A DNA stretch of 64,000 nucleotides from Combretum micranthum (GCA_024138025.1 JAMXBD010000582.1:434001-498000); one strand, 5' to 3'; positions 22,456 to 36,390 are shown, counted from the first letter of the stretch. Numbers and translations: made by a program. Notes: a model not told the origin generated them from the letters alone.

Positions 22456-23060
22456 CTACGGTGCCATGCGATATGGAGCTTTCGATATTGGCTCGGTATT
22501 TGGCATCAAGCTAATCTTAAAATCGATCTCTCTCTTTGGTGGCAATCCAGGTAATTCCTTAGGAAAAACATCCGGAAACTCATTGACTATAGGTATATCT
22601 TCCACCTTTAGCCCCTCACTTTCTTCTTCCACAGCACTGATTTGTTGGTCCATCTCCTCCTCATTCGTCACCAACTCGAGCGAACTTAATCCTTGCCTTC
22701 TTACGACCGTGGATTCTCCTTTAAACTTGATATCCCTGCCATTTACATCCTTAAAATCCACCTTCTTCTCTCGACAATCTACTGTGGCTTTAACATGGGT
22801 CAAACAACTCATTCCAAGGATTACTTCATACTTATTCATCTCCAACACGATCAAATCACTTGTCATATGGTGTCCTTGGATTTCTAAAGGACATTCCTTT
22901 AACATCTCTTGGGTGGTTACGATGCTACCCGTAGGTGTCTTTATCTTGAAGCTGGTAGCGGTAGTGACTATAGGTAATCCACTCTTCTTAGCAAGGTTGG
23001 GGGTGATAAACGAATGGGTGGCTTCGGTATCAAACAAGGCATAAGCGGTCCTGTTAGCTA
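22456..23060 (-). pseudogene. Chromovirus aspartic protease
   Basis: A 193-residue frame. The active-site motif is FDTEATHSFI at residues 2-11; the gypsy norm is DTGATHSFI, so the essential Gly is Glu here. Other features fit the retropepsin region: LPIVTTATSFKIKTPTGS, IVLEMNKYEVILGMSCLTH (flap and hydrophobic core), VDCREKKVDFKD. The tail DVFPKELPGLPPKREIDFKI is the usual start of the RT segment. Upstream of Met the frame continues a few residues (ANRTAYA-like) toward a stop, so the shown start is internal. Confidence 0.92.
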
Positions 23061-24600
23061 CTCGTATACTTCATGCGTTTAACACGCACTAGTTACTAGC
23101 CATACTATACTTATCTAACTTTTCTAAAGCTTTAGGCTAAAGAGGTATAGGGATTCTATTGTGACAGATTGATAGCGTAGAAAGATACTATAAATAAAAC
23201 GAAAGCTTTAAGGTTAAGGCTAACCTGCAACGAGCCCATGATCATAGCTTTCATCTCCCTCCAAGGCAGCAAACTCACATCCTTCCTCCTCATCATCTGC
23301 TTCCTCGCACATCCACTGGCCCTCCAGATTGTAGACTCTCATTCCATGCATCGAGGTGCCAGAGCGGTTCCCATTTCCATTGCCATTGTTGGTTCTGACA
23401 AGGGCGGATCCTCCCGAGGTGTTGGACGACTTCACAAAAGCATTTTTCCTCTTTGGGCATTCATTTGCAAAGTGCCCTGGCTGCTTGCACACATAACAGA
23501 CACTGGTGTTCTTCTTGGGACACTCCAAGATTTTATGATCGGGCTGCCACAAAAGAAGCACTTGTTTTGCAATTGTGGGCAGGACTTTGGATAATGCTTC
23601 CCTCGGCATTTCCAGCATGTGACATCTACCTTGGTCACCTCCCTCTGATTGCTTCCACTTCCTTTGAAACTTCCAAAGGTCTTAAACCTCTTATTTTTGA
23701 ACCCAGAACTTGGTCCTTCATAGGCTTCCTTCCAAACACAAAACTTCTTCTCGGAGCTTTTGTTTTCATCTTTTTGGCTTCTATAATTCTAGCCTTTTCC
23801 ACTAGCCCCTTAAAACTTTTAACATCAAATTCCACCAACGAATCTTTAGGTCTTCATCTAACCCATTCAAGAAAACTTGTCTCTTTAACTCCTCGCTGTG
23901 CTTATAGGAGTCAGGAGCATACTGCAACAAGCGACTGAATTCGGTTTCGTACTGCTCGATGGTTCTCCCTTTCTGAGTAATATTAAAGAACTCAGCACTG
24001 TACCGAACTCTGAGACTCCCTGGAAAGTAGTTCTCCAAGAACTCTTCTCGAAACATATCCCAGTAACTGGAGCAGGCAATTCTCGCTTCTTCGACTCCCA
24101 CCATATGCGAGCATTGAACTTCAACATGAATGTCCCAAAACTGACTCTTAGTGGTGGGGTACTTCATAACCATCAAACGATCTCTCAATCTGGGCCAACC
24201 AATCTTCGGCCTCAGCTGGTTTTCCGAAGGTTCCATCAAAGTAGGTATTACTTTTGATGAAATTGGCGAGCAAGTTTTGATGTGATCTCGGCGGTGGGGT
24301 GGTGGAAATGGTGCAGCATGTGACTGTTCGCCGGGTGCTTCTACCGTAGCTTCAGGAGCATTCTGAGGTGGAGCAGGAGCTGGGTTATTTTGATTTTGTT
24401 GCTGAATCAAAATAGCAATAACTGGTTCATCTGTCCAATGGCAGCTGCAAAGTCATTTTGCTGGTTCGGGGCAGGAGCAGGGTTATTTCTGGTTGGTTAC
24501 GGGGGTACTCCTCGTTCAGCTGGTACGTTGTTGGAATCTCTTTGTTCTCTATTCCTACGTCTTCTTGGACGGCTGTTTAATCGTTTAGATTTTAGTTTCT
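23061..24600 (-). pseudogene. Chromovirus gag
   Basis: Read from about 24600 down. N-terminal Arg-rich and Pro/Gln-rich parts (RRRNREQRDSNN, then QNNPAPAPPQN) contain two stops. The retrotransposon gag domain is in the frame 23802-24410: ACSSYWDMFREEFLENYFPG, FNITQKGRTIEQYETEFSRL, QYAPDSYKHSEELKRQVFLN. After a shift come a Lys-rich linker and two zinc-knuckle-like motifs, CFFCGSPI near 23560 and the complete CYVCKQPGHFANECP at about 23455-23500. Sequence from 23061 to 23220 is the gag-protease spacer, without clear motifs. Gag would package element RNA; here it is broken. Confidence 0.9.
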
Positions 24601-25385
24601 ATTACGTCTATACACGTTTACGGAAATCACGGAAATCTCAAATATAAAGACAAAATTTAAATCAAGGTACAAAACTTAAGGAAATAAATTGACAAAAAAT
24701 AGGAAGTTTAATAAGAAATTATGAAATTCAAATACAATTCAAAGAAATTACAAGTAAGAAATCAAAATCATGCATGTTAATCACAAAAGAAATAATATAA
24801 ATAATAAAACTAAAACAAAGGAATCTCATTATCAAGAAATCATTAGGTACTTTTATTTATTAAACACTTAACTATATCTTTTAATTAGTTGCGATTTAAT
24901 ACTAAGGCGTTACGTCTTGAGACGCTTTCTTCTCATCGTGGCTCCTTACTTCTCTTCTTGATCCTTCCGTTGAAATTTAGGAATCCAGGGATGGTTCGCC
25001 TTCTTCTCACCTTCGATCCGTTGATGACGTTTACGAGACTTGTCTCCAACGTTACCTAAGGTTGGTTGTATAGTCTTTTACGTAAACGTATTTTCTTTTA
25101 GTTCATTTCAAAAAGCAAGTTAACTCTATTTTCTTTACTGTAACTTACGAGGGTTGTGTTCTTAAGGCTTAAAACGGTTTGGAAATCTACCTATTTTCCT
25201 TAAGGGTATCAATAAATTCTAGGGCCATCTACATATCTTAGGTATGGTCATAGAACATGTGTTTCCCATAAATCCCCACTTCTATAATTCTAGGATTCTT
25301 CCTAAAACTCTTATGGCTTAATCTTAAACTTATCCTATCTTAAGACTTCTATTTCTAACTTACTGTTTCTTTCCCTAATCTTGAT
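24601..25385 (-). other. Untranslated leader between PBS and gag of the chromovirus
   Basis: About 785 bp without coding signal, AT-rich at 24620-24900 and GC-richer at 24900-25090. It presumably carries packaging signals. No further structure is evident by eye. Confidence 0.7.
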
Positions 25386-25397
25386 GCTCTGATACCA
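25386..25397 (-). other. Primer binding site of the chromovirus (tRNA-iMet)
   Basis: Minus strand TGGTATCAGAGC, 8 bases inside the 5' LTR end. It is the same 12-mer as in the copia element. Confidence 0.92.
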
Positions 25398-25405
25398 ACT
25401 TAAAC

Positions 25406-28400
25406 TGTCACGCCCCAAGGGTACCCTAAACGTGACAGCCCGCCGTACGCAATATTAAACTCAAGAATGACTACCTCAGTCACTCGAAAGCTTCCATATC
25501 GGTACAAGGCGTACATTCACAACAAAGGGAGACCGTTGAGTAATGCATTTTAAGTGGCAGCGGAACATACAAAATAACACTTAATATATATTTCATTGAA
25601 ATAAAAGTCTTACAGCTTCTAAGGGGCATTCCCCCGATAATTTCATAATAACATGGTTCTAAATATAACATAACTAAAGCTAGAAGATTTTAGAAGAAAT
25701 CTACTCTATAACTTCAAAATAGAATTCCTCCAAAAGCTTCTCAAAATAAGATTCTACCCGGGGATCAAGTGGTCTCGGTGCAAAAGATATCCTGCAATAT
25801 CAAAAGTCTATAGGAGTATAAGCATGACTGCTTAGTGAGATATTCCTTACGCAAAGTACTCATAAAACAATCAAACAAGTTTATTAACAAGCATATGAAT
25901 GCAACAATCATATGATCAAACATTACATACGACTATCCGGTTTCGTATGTTGATGGATTTACCCCTCCATCGGTGGTTAGGGAATGCTTTGAACTGGTCC
26001 CGAACGACCTCCTTAAAGTTTGCGCGTCTTGGGGTTCCAACGAACCGTACTACTAGTCCCTGGGCTTTCCATACCCAAAGCGATCGATCCGGCTCGGCTA
26101 CACCTTGAGGCCGTATTCCCCGAACGTCCTAACCCTCAAGATGTAGCTAGGCAGCTTACCTTTCCGGTCCCACGCTGAGGAGTAGTAGCAAAACTTCGAA
26201 ATGATATTCTAAGTGATATGCATGAGCAATTTATTATATGGGATTTCAATATGCATTAAATCATTTAAAGCGATCAAACAATATTTGCACACATAACAAT
26301 CATACATGGAAACATTTATATCAATCACAAATCGGGTTCCGATATACTTATCGTTCATTGATCGCACACAACGAATCACATACATAATTCCCATAATATC
26401 CCACATGCATATCAATTTTATCTTTTCCTAACATCTAGTGCTCTATTCTACAAGCACATGCGCGAATACATAAGCGTAAAGGAAACTCACTCGTCCATAG
26501 CGATCTAGGAGTCGAAGTAATCCTCGGGGAAGACAAGATCGTGATCCTCGACACCTAAACAAAAGAAATACCCAACATGAGTATTTCATCCAAGATCTAT
26601 TCAAACTCTATACTTCTATCTTAAAGAATTCGTAAAAATCGTATGGAATGGAAATTCCAACTTAAAATGGCCATAACTTGCTCATTTTAACTCGGAATTT
26701 CGCATATTATATACCGATTTCTACCTACTCGAAAAGATCTATCTATTTCTAAGGTTATTTTTCTCAAAAGAAGTTATTTAGGTCTCGGAATAGAAGCGTA
26801 CAGATTTGATACGAATTTTCCAAACTTCAAAACTAGAGTTTTCAAACTTTTCTTCACTCAAGGGCTTTTGTACAAAAATATAGATATATTGTATGGTTGA
26901 AAAATCCCTTGAATACACATATATATATACTCAAACCATAGCATGAATTTAGTGGTGTTGTCTCAACTGTTCTTGTAGTACATATATTTTGAAAGTGAGA
27001 TAAGCTTAAGTTTTGTAAAGAAATTAGTTTTGTTAAGAAAATTTCTTATTTTACTAAAAGTAAGCATCTCCTTCTTTTAACTCATTTCTTAAATAAAAGT
27101 AGTTTTAATCTTTTTTAAATTTCTACTACCTTATTTCTAATGTTTTGGAAAACATAATCTTTCTAAATACTTCATGGTTATATGTCCATAGCTTTTCTAA
27201 GTTAGATCCACTTAAAAGAAATGATCTTTATAAATTAATCTTTGAAAACTTATCTAGACTTTTAGTATTTTAAAATGTTGATAGAGAACTTCGATAATTG
27301 AATTTAAGAAATCCTTTATTTAACAAGGAACTAAGTTTAAAGAATCTTTCTTATTCTATTGGTTTGAAAAGAGAATTTGTGATAACTTTACTTTATGTAT
27401 TTCTTGGTAAAAACACATATTATTACTAAAACTTGAGCTAACTTATCTAGCTTTAGAAAAATATTTGTTTAAGATAAAATTTCAAGTCTTTAAGGAAAAA
27501 TAATTTCTTTTGTGACAAAATTTATTATTTTTAAAGAGAGAAATTTATTTTCATTATGGTTGAGACAATGACAATATATTCATGTAGGAATGAGAATATA
27601 TAACTATGAGAAATATAAAAACAACATAAATAAAATAAGAGCATAAAAATAAAGTCAAGTATTGGGAACCTTAGCTTCATCAAGGTATCCCCGGACTAAG
27701 AATAGACTAGTCCTCAAAAGAAAATAAAAGCAAAGAAATAAAATTGTTTTGACTTGATATGGACAAGTCCAAGACCAGAAAGACTAGTCTTAATATTTGC
27801 ATAAAACAAGTAAAAAAATAAATTGCAAAACTTGAAAATAAATAAATAACAAATGAGCTTAAATGCTCTAAATAAATATATATACATAATACTTATATAA
27901 GTCAGGTTAGAAACAAATAATAATAACAATAAAAACATAATACATAAAGAAAAGAATAAAACATGAACAAAAACAAAACATGAATAAATTGTTGCTTCTT
28001 TAACTCAATGAGTCTAAGAAACATACACTAAACTCATGTTAAGTTACATGAACATGATGAGAGAATATGAGAAACTTTTACCTAAAGCTTATGGGTTTGT
28101 TGAAGAAGAAAAGAATGGGTTGTTGTATTATGTGGGACTTGGTTTTCTAAAGAAAAGAAGAGACTTGAGAGAGATTTTGGGAGAGGAATTTTGTGGAGTG
28201 ATTTTGGGAGAGTTTTAGTATGAATTTTTGTTGTGTGAAAGAATGGAAGAGGAAGGGGGTATTTATAGATTTTTGGAGTGGAAATTTGTGTGATTAAAAT
28301 TAAATGAAATTGAAATAAAAATGAGGGCAAAGGGGCCATGGGGGGCGCTGGTTTTGAGTGTTATAGGGGGAAGAATTGATATGTTTTGTTTGTTTTGTAT

Positions 28401-28972
28401 TAAAAGAAGTAATGTGTAAGGTGTGATGTGATTAAAGTTGTATGGGGAAGGTAAATTGTAAGGTATAGATATGGTAGAGTGTAAGAATAGAGTGTAAGAA
28501 AAAATAGAGATAGATGAATAGTAATGAATAGTAGAAAAGTACTATGAATAGTAGACTAGACAATTAAAATACCGGTAGTAAAGAAAATACGCATAAAAGC
28601 CCTATATCGGTTATTTTTAGTTACCGAAAAATTCTAAAAGTGATATTTTTGAAAACCTTATATTTTTACGAATCTATTGGTGTTGTCGAAATATTTTTGC
28701 TATCCGGTGCACCAGGGCACGGTTTTCGAAAACTGATCCCGATCGGATCCGAAGGACACTAGAAAAATTCGAATCTGATATTTTTAGGCTTTCCTATATT
28801 ATTACGAACCATATTCCATAATTATTTCAATTGCGTTTTCTAGGTTTAAGAGCACGAGATTGCCGGATCTAGATTCACTAGACTAATCACATAACTAGGT
28901 TAATTTTAGGGTTTCGCTTCAACTTCCGGTTCTAGGGTTTGATAATATTATCGAAAAATCTAGGGGCTTACA
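25406..28972 (-). repeat. R3: 5' LTR of the chromovirus (3567 bp)
   Basis: Plus strand starts TGTCACGCCCC and ends TAGGGGCTTACA. Shared core at 26651-26760; TATAAATA (minus) at 28260-28267. It is collinear with R2; length differences come from 1-10 bp indels (for example near 25550, 25785 and 27860). Right flank ACAAT (28973-28977). Confidence 0.95.
28260..28267 (-). promoter_or_regulatory. Putative TATA box of R3
   Basis: TATAAATA on the minus strand, the same position and context as in R2. In this 5' LTR it would drive the element's genomic RNA. Confidence 0.6.
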
Positions 28973-28977
28973 ACAAT

Positions 28978-29205
28978 TGCATTCAAGAATCCCACCCGTG
29001 GTTTAAACGGACCTCAATCACACTTTTGAAGAAAAGACAGCCTACATCGCAACCAACATTCAAGCCCGCGATCCAACCCACAAAAAAGTGACCCTATCCT
29101 TGAAGTTAATGACACGTCGCCTTAAATAAAAACACATAGAGATAATGATGAAATTCAATATAAAGAATCTACCACATAAACAAATAAAATCTTCATGATT
29201 CCTGT
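28978..29205. other. Unidentified sequence, continuation of 15951-16066
   Basis: Directly follows the right target duplication of the chromovirus and so was joined to 16066 before the insertion. No clear protein homology: an ATTCAAGAATCCCACC stretch is followed by mixed frames with stops. It grades into an LTR-like fragment from about 29205. Confidence 0.4.
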
Positions 29206-29720
29206 ACATATCAATCTTCTTTTAACTAATTATTTTTCAAAACATAAATATTTATGTGGTTGTAGTTATATTTAAAAAAATGTTTTAAGCTTTAGCATTA
29301 GAGAAAAATTAAGTGAATGACTTATTCTAAACTTTTATGCTGATAATATTTCTTTCTTAATTCATAATTTTCCAACACATGGACCTTTAGGGGGTTGTTA
29401 AAAGAAAACTAAAATTTTTAGTTGTTACAAGCTGATGTCTCTTATTATAACTATTATTCATATTTTCTTAACTTCCTAAAAAGAAAAATAGATTTAATTC
29501 TCACTTGGTTCTTTAAATACGGATTTTATTTCCAAGTGGATTTTAACTAATGAGTTGATTTCAGCTTGACTTGAAAAAAATTTTGTGTGCTTAATGTTTA
29601 TTAAAGTGTTGGTAATAATCCCATAAATAAGTTTTTAAGAAAAGTTTGCATAATAAAGAACTATCAACATTATGGTTTAATAATAAACCAACAACAAAGA
29701 AGGAACAACATCTGTGTTAT
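29205..29720 (-). repeat. Fragment of a chromovirus-type LTR, R orientation
   Basis: Resembles the middle of R4 (about 32310-32800): TCTTTTAACTAATTATTTT, TGACTTATTCTA, ATTCATAATTTTCC and ACATGGACCTTTA occur in the same order. Neither LTR end nor the shared core is present, so both sides are truncated. Confidence 0.65.
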
Positions 29721-29799
29721 CGACATGAATGTCCAATATTTAATAGTATTTCTAAGTTCCAAAGATAAGAGTGAAATGTTTTAAATTATTTTGTGAGAG

Positions 29800-30341
29800 T
29801 GAATGATGCCCATTTTTCCTTGGTTCTTGGTCTCCCCTAGGCGCGGTAGATCACTTAACTAGATTTCCTTCCAAACCTGATGCGAGGGCATAAATATCTA
29901 TCTTATTTGAATTCCAGTTATATAAGCTTGTACTTGTGTATATGATTGACTGCTACATGGCATACAATTGCTAATTACACTTGCTTGTTGTTTACTTAAT
30001 GTGTGATATGATCTGGTTATCTCACTGAGCTGTGGTTTCACTTATACTCCTAAAGATTTTCAAGGGTACTACTCCGTCTATGACTAGTTTCCTCAAGAAG
30101 CTATGCATCGGTGTGGATCCAAAGCTAACAGGGATTGGGAAGGGATTGAAGTTATAATTTTAATAGAAGATGAGAGTTTAGTTTATGATATTATTTTATT
30201 TAAGAACATAGTCTGTAATATTTAAGAGCTAGATTGTGTTGTGATAGTTAATATGTAGTATAACTATTTTGTAACTTATATGCATGCATCATATCAATGC
30301 AATCGAAAAGATCCTATCAAAGTCGCATCCCATGGTATGGC
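29800..30341 (+). repeat. F3: remnant of a plus-sense LTR, left piece
   Basis: Order of blocks follows the right third of F4/F5: a GAGGGCATAAA stretch near 29880, ATATGATTGACTG, then CTCACTGAGCTGTGG and the ACTCCTAAAGATTTT block. It is cut by R4 at 30342. The same LTR resumes at 47900 and ends at 51432, with F4 inside that part. The left end is missing. This is the oldest visible layer of the central nest. Confidence 0.65.
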
Positions 30342-33300
30342 AGTCAGGCCTTGAGGGGTACCCTAAACGTAATAGTCCGTTGTACACAATATTAAAGTCT
30401 AAGCATAACTACCTTAGTCATGCAAAGGCTTCCATATCATGTACAAGGCGTACATTACAACCAATGAAACACATTGGAGTAGTACAATTTACATTAATAA
30501 CGATTAAATAACAAGGCAAGAAGAATACTTATCATAAAACATAAACATGGTTGATTACAAATCTTAAGGGCATACTCCCGCTATTGTCTTCAAGTTTATA
30601 TAAATACATTTCTTCGTAATCACCAAAATACTAACATAGCAGACATGCATATAACTACATCCTATGTTCCCATTACTTCCATAAGAGTTTAAAATCCACC
30701 AATGATTTCCTTAATATCATGATCTTCGAATAGAGTCATGGGTATACGTGTTTCAACAAAGATCTATGGGAGTGTAAGCTTACAACTAGCTTAGTGAGAT
30801 ATTCTCTTTCATTTGCACCATGATATCAAATAAGTTTATTTAATTTTCACACATATGCTATGCATGTTATGCAACAATCACATGATTACACAAATATATA
30901 TAATTATCCAGAAACCATATATAGAATGGATTTACTCCTTCGTATCGAAAGTTAAGGAATTGTTGATGAAGATCTTCTTGACGTTCTACTTCTAGTCCCT
31001 AGGCCCTCGTCCAAAGCATTTAGTTAACATTGCTTCGAACCTAGAGTCGCATTGCCCAAGCAATGTGGGTTCTCTAGGAAGGAGCATGGCCCATGTCTTA
31101 GCACGTTAATAGCTCATCCAACTCTACGCGTAGGAGTAATAGTCTTCTAAAAGAAATGTGGCTCGATGGATGCTATGCGTAAATATTTTATTTTTCTTAA
31201 GCCAAACCTTATTAAGTTTTATTAGGGGCGATCAAACAATTTAGCAAACAATACACAAGCATACATGTAAGTAGACAAAATACTTAAACAAACAATTCGA
31301 AGTTGTGTTATTCTTAAATCTCATTTCGTCTCATAACCATATAATCACACATGCATACATATTCCTGAATTCCTCATACATATCTTTTTTTTTTTTAATC
31401 TTTTCTTAGTATACTAATACCACACTTTACAAGCACAAGCAAGGTAACGGAATTAAGAGAAAAAACTCACTCGTCCATTTTTTAATCTTCTTAGTCGTAG
31501 TAATCCTCAGAAAGGGAAATCTCGTATTCCTTGTCACCTAGAAAAAAGAATTATCCGAAATGAGTATTTCATAGAAGTTCTCCTTAAACTTTCTAATTCT
31601 AGTTTTCTATGTTCATAAAAAATCGCGTAGAATGAAATTCCAACTTAAAATAGCCATAACTTGCTCATTTTAATTCGGAATTTCGCATATTATATGTTGT
31701 TTTCTACCTACTTAAAAATATCTATCTATTTCTAAGGTTATTTTTATCATAAAAATCCATTTGGATATGGAAATGGTAGGGTATATAATCATTACGAAAT
31801 TCTAAGTCTCAAAACATAATTTTTCAAACTTTTCTTCATCCAAAAATCCATAAGCAAAAATAAAAATATTTATATGATTGAAAAATCATTTGAATATATA
31901 TATATAAACTCATATCGTGTGCATGATTTTAGTGACGTTGCCTCAAAATGAAGTTTAAAAACAATTTTGCAAAAGATAGGGTTTTGTAAAGGGTCATTCT
32001 TTAACTTGTGATTAATTTGCTATTTTTGTAAATTTGTGACTTAGCAACAAGAAAGTCATAATTCAATATATTTTTAAAATCCTTAAAGGTTTTATATTTG
32101 TTCACAAATTCTTATTCAACAATTTATTTTTCTAAAACGTGATTTTACCTATTTGTGATATAAAAACAAAAATGTATTTCTTTTTAAAGAATTTTCTAAG
32201 TTTGACTCTTTAAACAAAATTCTAATTTTTAGATTTCATAAGTGTGAAACTTAATTAAAGAAAATCATGATTTCATACTTATTTTGAGCCCATGAATGTT
32301 TTATTTTCATGTTAAACTCTTTTAACTAATTATTTTCCAAATATGAACCTTTATCTGGTCATGAAGAAAATCATTCCAAGTTGTATAAAAAGATGTTTTA
32401 AGTTTTTAGCATATGAGAAAAATTAGTGAGTGACTTATTCTAGACCTTCATGCTTACATTATTTCTTTATTAATTCATAATTTTTCCATACATGGACCTT
32501 TATTTGAAAATCTTTAGTTTATTACAAGTAAGTGTCTAGTCACTATAAATATTATTTGCATTTCCTTAATTCCATAGAAGATAATTTTTTATTAAAAAAC
32601 TTTAGTCTTTCTAAGTTATTCTCGAATTTTATTCCTTAAGTATACTTTACTTGGTGAGTTAATTTTTAACTTATTTTAGAAAGCTTGTGTTGGTCTTTGT
32701 ACTTACTAAAAACGTTAGCAAGGATTTTATAATCAAGTTTTTTTGTTTTTAAGAAAATTTTTCGTAGAAAAGTATTATTAACCTCAAGGTTTTTAATAGT
32801 AGTACGACAAGAAAACAAAGAGTTCCTTAGTTACTTTTTGTAAAAGTCTTGTATGTTAACAAACTAGAATCTATGGTGATTTTTGTCAAAAATACTTTGA
32901 AAAGTATTTGGTTGAAATAAAATTCTAAATCTTAATGAAACTTTTCCTAAGTGGTAAAACTACAATTTTAAAGTTAGTTGAGCTTGTTTTCTTTTATTTA
33001 AAAAAATAAATTTTTATTCCTATTAGGACAACAATCAATATAATCATGCATGAACAATGAGTATGTAGCTAGTAACAACAAAAATAATAATAATAAGAAA
33101 AATGGAAAATATAAGGATAAGCAAGAAATAAACATCAAGTATTGGAAGTTTTAGCTTGATTTTAAGGCTTACGGACTTAGTAATGGTAAGTCCAAAAAGA
33201 AAAACAAAAGAAATAAGAAAATCGTTGACTTGTTAAGGATAAGTCTAAGACTAAAAAGACTAATCTTAATATTAAAGCATGGAATAAATAAATAAAAGTT

Positions 33301-36300
33301 ATGTTAATGAGCTTATATGCTCTAAGAAATATATATATACATAAATATAGATAATATAATATAGGAGTTGGGTTAGAACAATAATAATAGTGTCACGCCC
33401 CAAAGGATACCCTAAACGCAATAGTCCGCCACATTGAATATTAAGGCTTAAGTATGACAATCTTAGTAATCCAAAAGTCTCGATATCGAGTGTAAGGCGT
33501 GCCTTCGCTACATAGTGGACTAAACTTTGAATCATGCCGTTTAAGCAGTTATACACAATAGCAATTAAGGAAATAAATCATAATAATATAACCAAGGTTC
33601 ATAAAGAAACTATTAAGGAGTCTTTACAACATTAAGGGGAATTCCTCTATAAAAGATAACTAAGATTGATAAAGAGTCTATCATAACACGATTTTACACT
33701 TTTGATTCTTCTCTTGGAATCAACATCTATCTCTAGCTTACACTTCTATCCATAAGGTCTTAGCTTTGGAAGCATTACCTGAGGAAAATAACCTCTTGGT
33801 TCCAACCAAATGTACGAGAGTTGCAAAAGATATCTAAGAAGGTATAAGCTACTAGCTTAGTGAGATTTATTTCCATAAATAAACACTCGACATCCAATAA
33901 TCAAAACAATTTTATTTAAGCAACCACATGAAATGCACAAGTACGTGAGCAAACAATACATATGATTTTCCAAGAATCATATGTTTGAATGGATTTACCC
34001 CTCCATTTGTTAGTTAGGTGTTCCGGACCAAATAGGCGGCTATCATACCACATAATTCCATGATAATTCTTGTTTATTATCTTTCCAAAAGAAAATAACA
34101 TAATCCAAGTTATTTGTAGTTTATTTTCGAGCTACTACATAGCTATCAAATAAGTTTTATTCGAATGTTTTCTCATCCTAGTTAATTCGAACAATGCCTT
34201 GTCACCCTATAGAATTTACAGACTCTATGAATCTTCTTACTCAGCCTTTATCCTACTAAAGAAATAGTGATAAATGCAATGAACTCACCAGATGACATGC
34301 ATGAATATTTTAGTTACGTACTCATGGCATAATTAAATAATTTGTGGGTGATCATAGGATTACAAACAATCAATCTTATACTAGATCAAACATTTGTTAT
34401 AAACAATTCATGCCTCGATATACTTAATCGTAATTTCAACCAAGTATGTAAAGCACATACATTTTTCCATTTTATCTTTTCCTTAATTCTAATGTCACTA
34501 TTTTACAAGCAAAATCATAAGTACATAATGTAAGAAATAAACTCACTCGGCCATTTGTGCAGATACTTCTAGTCAAGGAAATCCACGAAACACGGGTACT
34601 CGGCCTCCACATCACCTAAACTAGAGAAATACCCGAAATGAGTACCTCTTGAAAGTTCTACTTTAACTTGAAACTCTATTGTTACTAGGTTCGTCAAAAT
34701 TCGTATAGAGCGAAATTCCAACTTAAAATGGTCGTAACTTGCTCATTTTAACTCGGAATTTCGCATATAATGTACCGATTTCTACCTATTCGAAAATATC
34801 TATTCATTTCTAAGGTTATTTTTTACATAAAAGGTTGTTTGGCTTCCAAAAGCCTGGGTATTGAACTAAAACGTGAAATCCCAATTTTTGCAAAACAATT
34901 TCCAAACTCAATTTATATTCAAAAATCCGTTTGGTAAAATATAGTTATATGCATATATATATACATATAGTTGAAAAATCCTTTAAGTATTTATATGGAC
35001 TCGTATTATATGCAAGATTCTAATAGAGTTGTCTCAATGATTATTTTTCGTAAAACAATTTATTTTAAAGGTGTTAAAACTTAACAAATTCCTTTCTAAG
35101 TGTTTTGGAAAAAATTTATAATTTCTTAGGTTATTGTAAACAAGTATATTCTTATTTCGTTTTTCTACTTTCTTCCTTAAAACAAGTAAATTTCCTTTTT
35201 AAAGAAAAACGGTTTAGTTAAACAAGTCTTCGTATTCTTATATTCTTATCTTCTAACTTTTTTGAAATAATTTTATTTCTAAAACTTAGTTCTTTAAGTC
35301 CTTATCAATTTTTCTTGGAAAGAAATTATTCTTTTTAGGTTGTTGATAAAATTCATTGTTTTTGAAATCATACTTATGTTCTTTTTATTTCTTTTGAAAA
35401 TGAGTTTATTATTTATACACTTGGAAATTCCTTATTTTTCTTACGTGAGTTTATAAATTAGGAGGGTGATTTTTTATTTTAGTCTTGAAAACTAGTTTAC
35501 TTAGTTTTTATTATGAAGTTGGAAAGATTCTAATTTGAGTTTTTCTATGAAAATTTGTATACATAACTTATTAATACTAAATTTTATAACTTTATGTAAC
35601 TCATCATAGAAAAAAGACATTTGTTTTGTTAGTTAACTTCTTGGAGAAAATCATCTTTATTGTTATTAAAAATCTTGGTAAGTTTGAAAAGAAGTTGTAA
35701 AATAAGTTTTCCCATGGGTTTGCTAACATAAAGTTATATATTAAGAGAATTTAGTTCCATTTTCCTTTATTAAAGAAAGACCTACTTTAAATTTTATTGA
35801 GACAAGATCATTATGATAATGCATGTTCATGAGCAAATAATATGAAAAATGATGAAAATATATAAGATAAGAAGTAAGATAATATTAATAAAAAATATAG
35901 CAATAATAAGCAAGATAATATATCAAGTATTGGGAGCCTTAGCTTCATTAAGGCATAGTTATGTTAGAATCATAATAGCAATAATAACAACAATAGTAAT
36001 AATAATAATATGATAACATAATAACAACAAGATAATAAAATTGGAAATTTTATATGCAAAAACAAAACATGAATTTGTTGTTGCTTTTACTACGCATATG
36101 AGTTTCAAAACAACACAATAATCATGCTAAGTTACATGACATGGGTATAAAAATATTGGTAGGAGTTTTTACCTTTGAGTATTTATGTGGTAGGAAAAAT
36201 AGGTAGTGAATGTATGGTTTGTGGTTAGTGAGAAATGATAGATGGTTTATGTATAGAGGAAGATTTTTTGTATGTAATTGGTGTAAGAGAGTTTAGTAGA

Positions 36301-36390
36301 GAGAAAGTTTGGAGAGAGGATTTGTGGAGTGATTTTGAGAGAGTTTTGTTATATGAAATGAATGTCTGAAAGAAATGAAGGGAAATGAGG

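Larger units (their letters stand above)
16067..28972 (-). mobile_element. Complete Tekay/Del-type chromovirus (Ty3/gypsy), 12.9 kb, inactive
   Basis: Minus-strand element with both LTRs (R3 = 5' LTR at 25406-28972; R2 = 3' LTR at 16067-19664), PBS (25386-25397), gag, protease, RT, RNase H, integrase, a C-terminal chromodomain and a PPT. The target duplication ACAAT is perfect (16062-16066, 28973-28977). Domain order PR-RT-RH-INT is gypsy; the chromodomain and 3.6 kb LTRs fit the Tekay/Del clade. Many stops and frameshifts, plus altered catalytic residues, make it non-autonomous. The LTRs differ by scattered substitutions and small indels but are clearly the closest pair among the twelve LTRs, so this is one of the younger insertions here. 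Confidence 0.96.

Noticed and set aside
22466..23044. 192-residue plus frame
   Set aside because: Antisense shadow of the chromovirus protease region.
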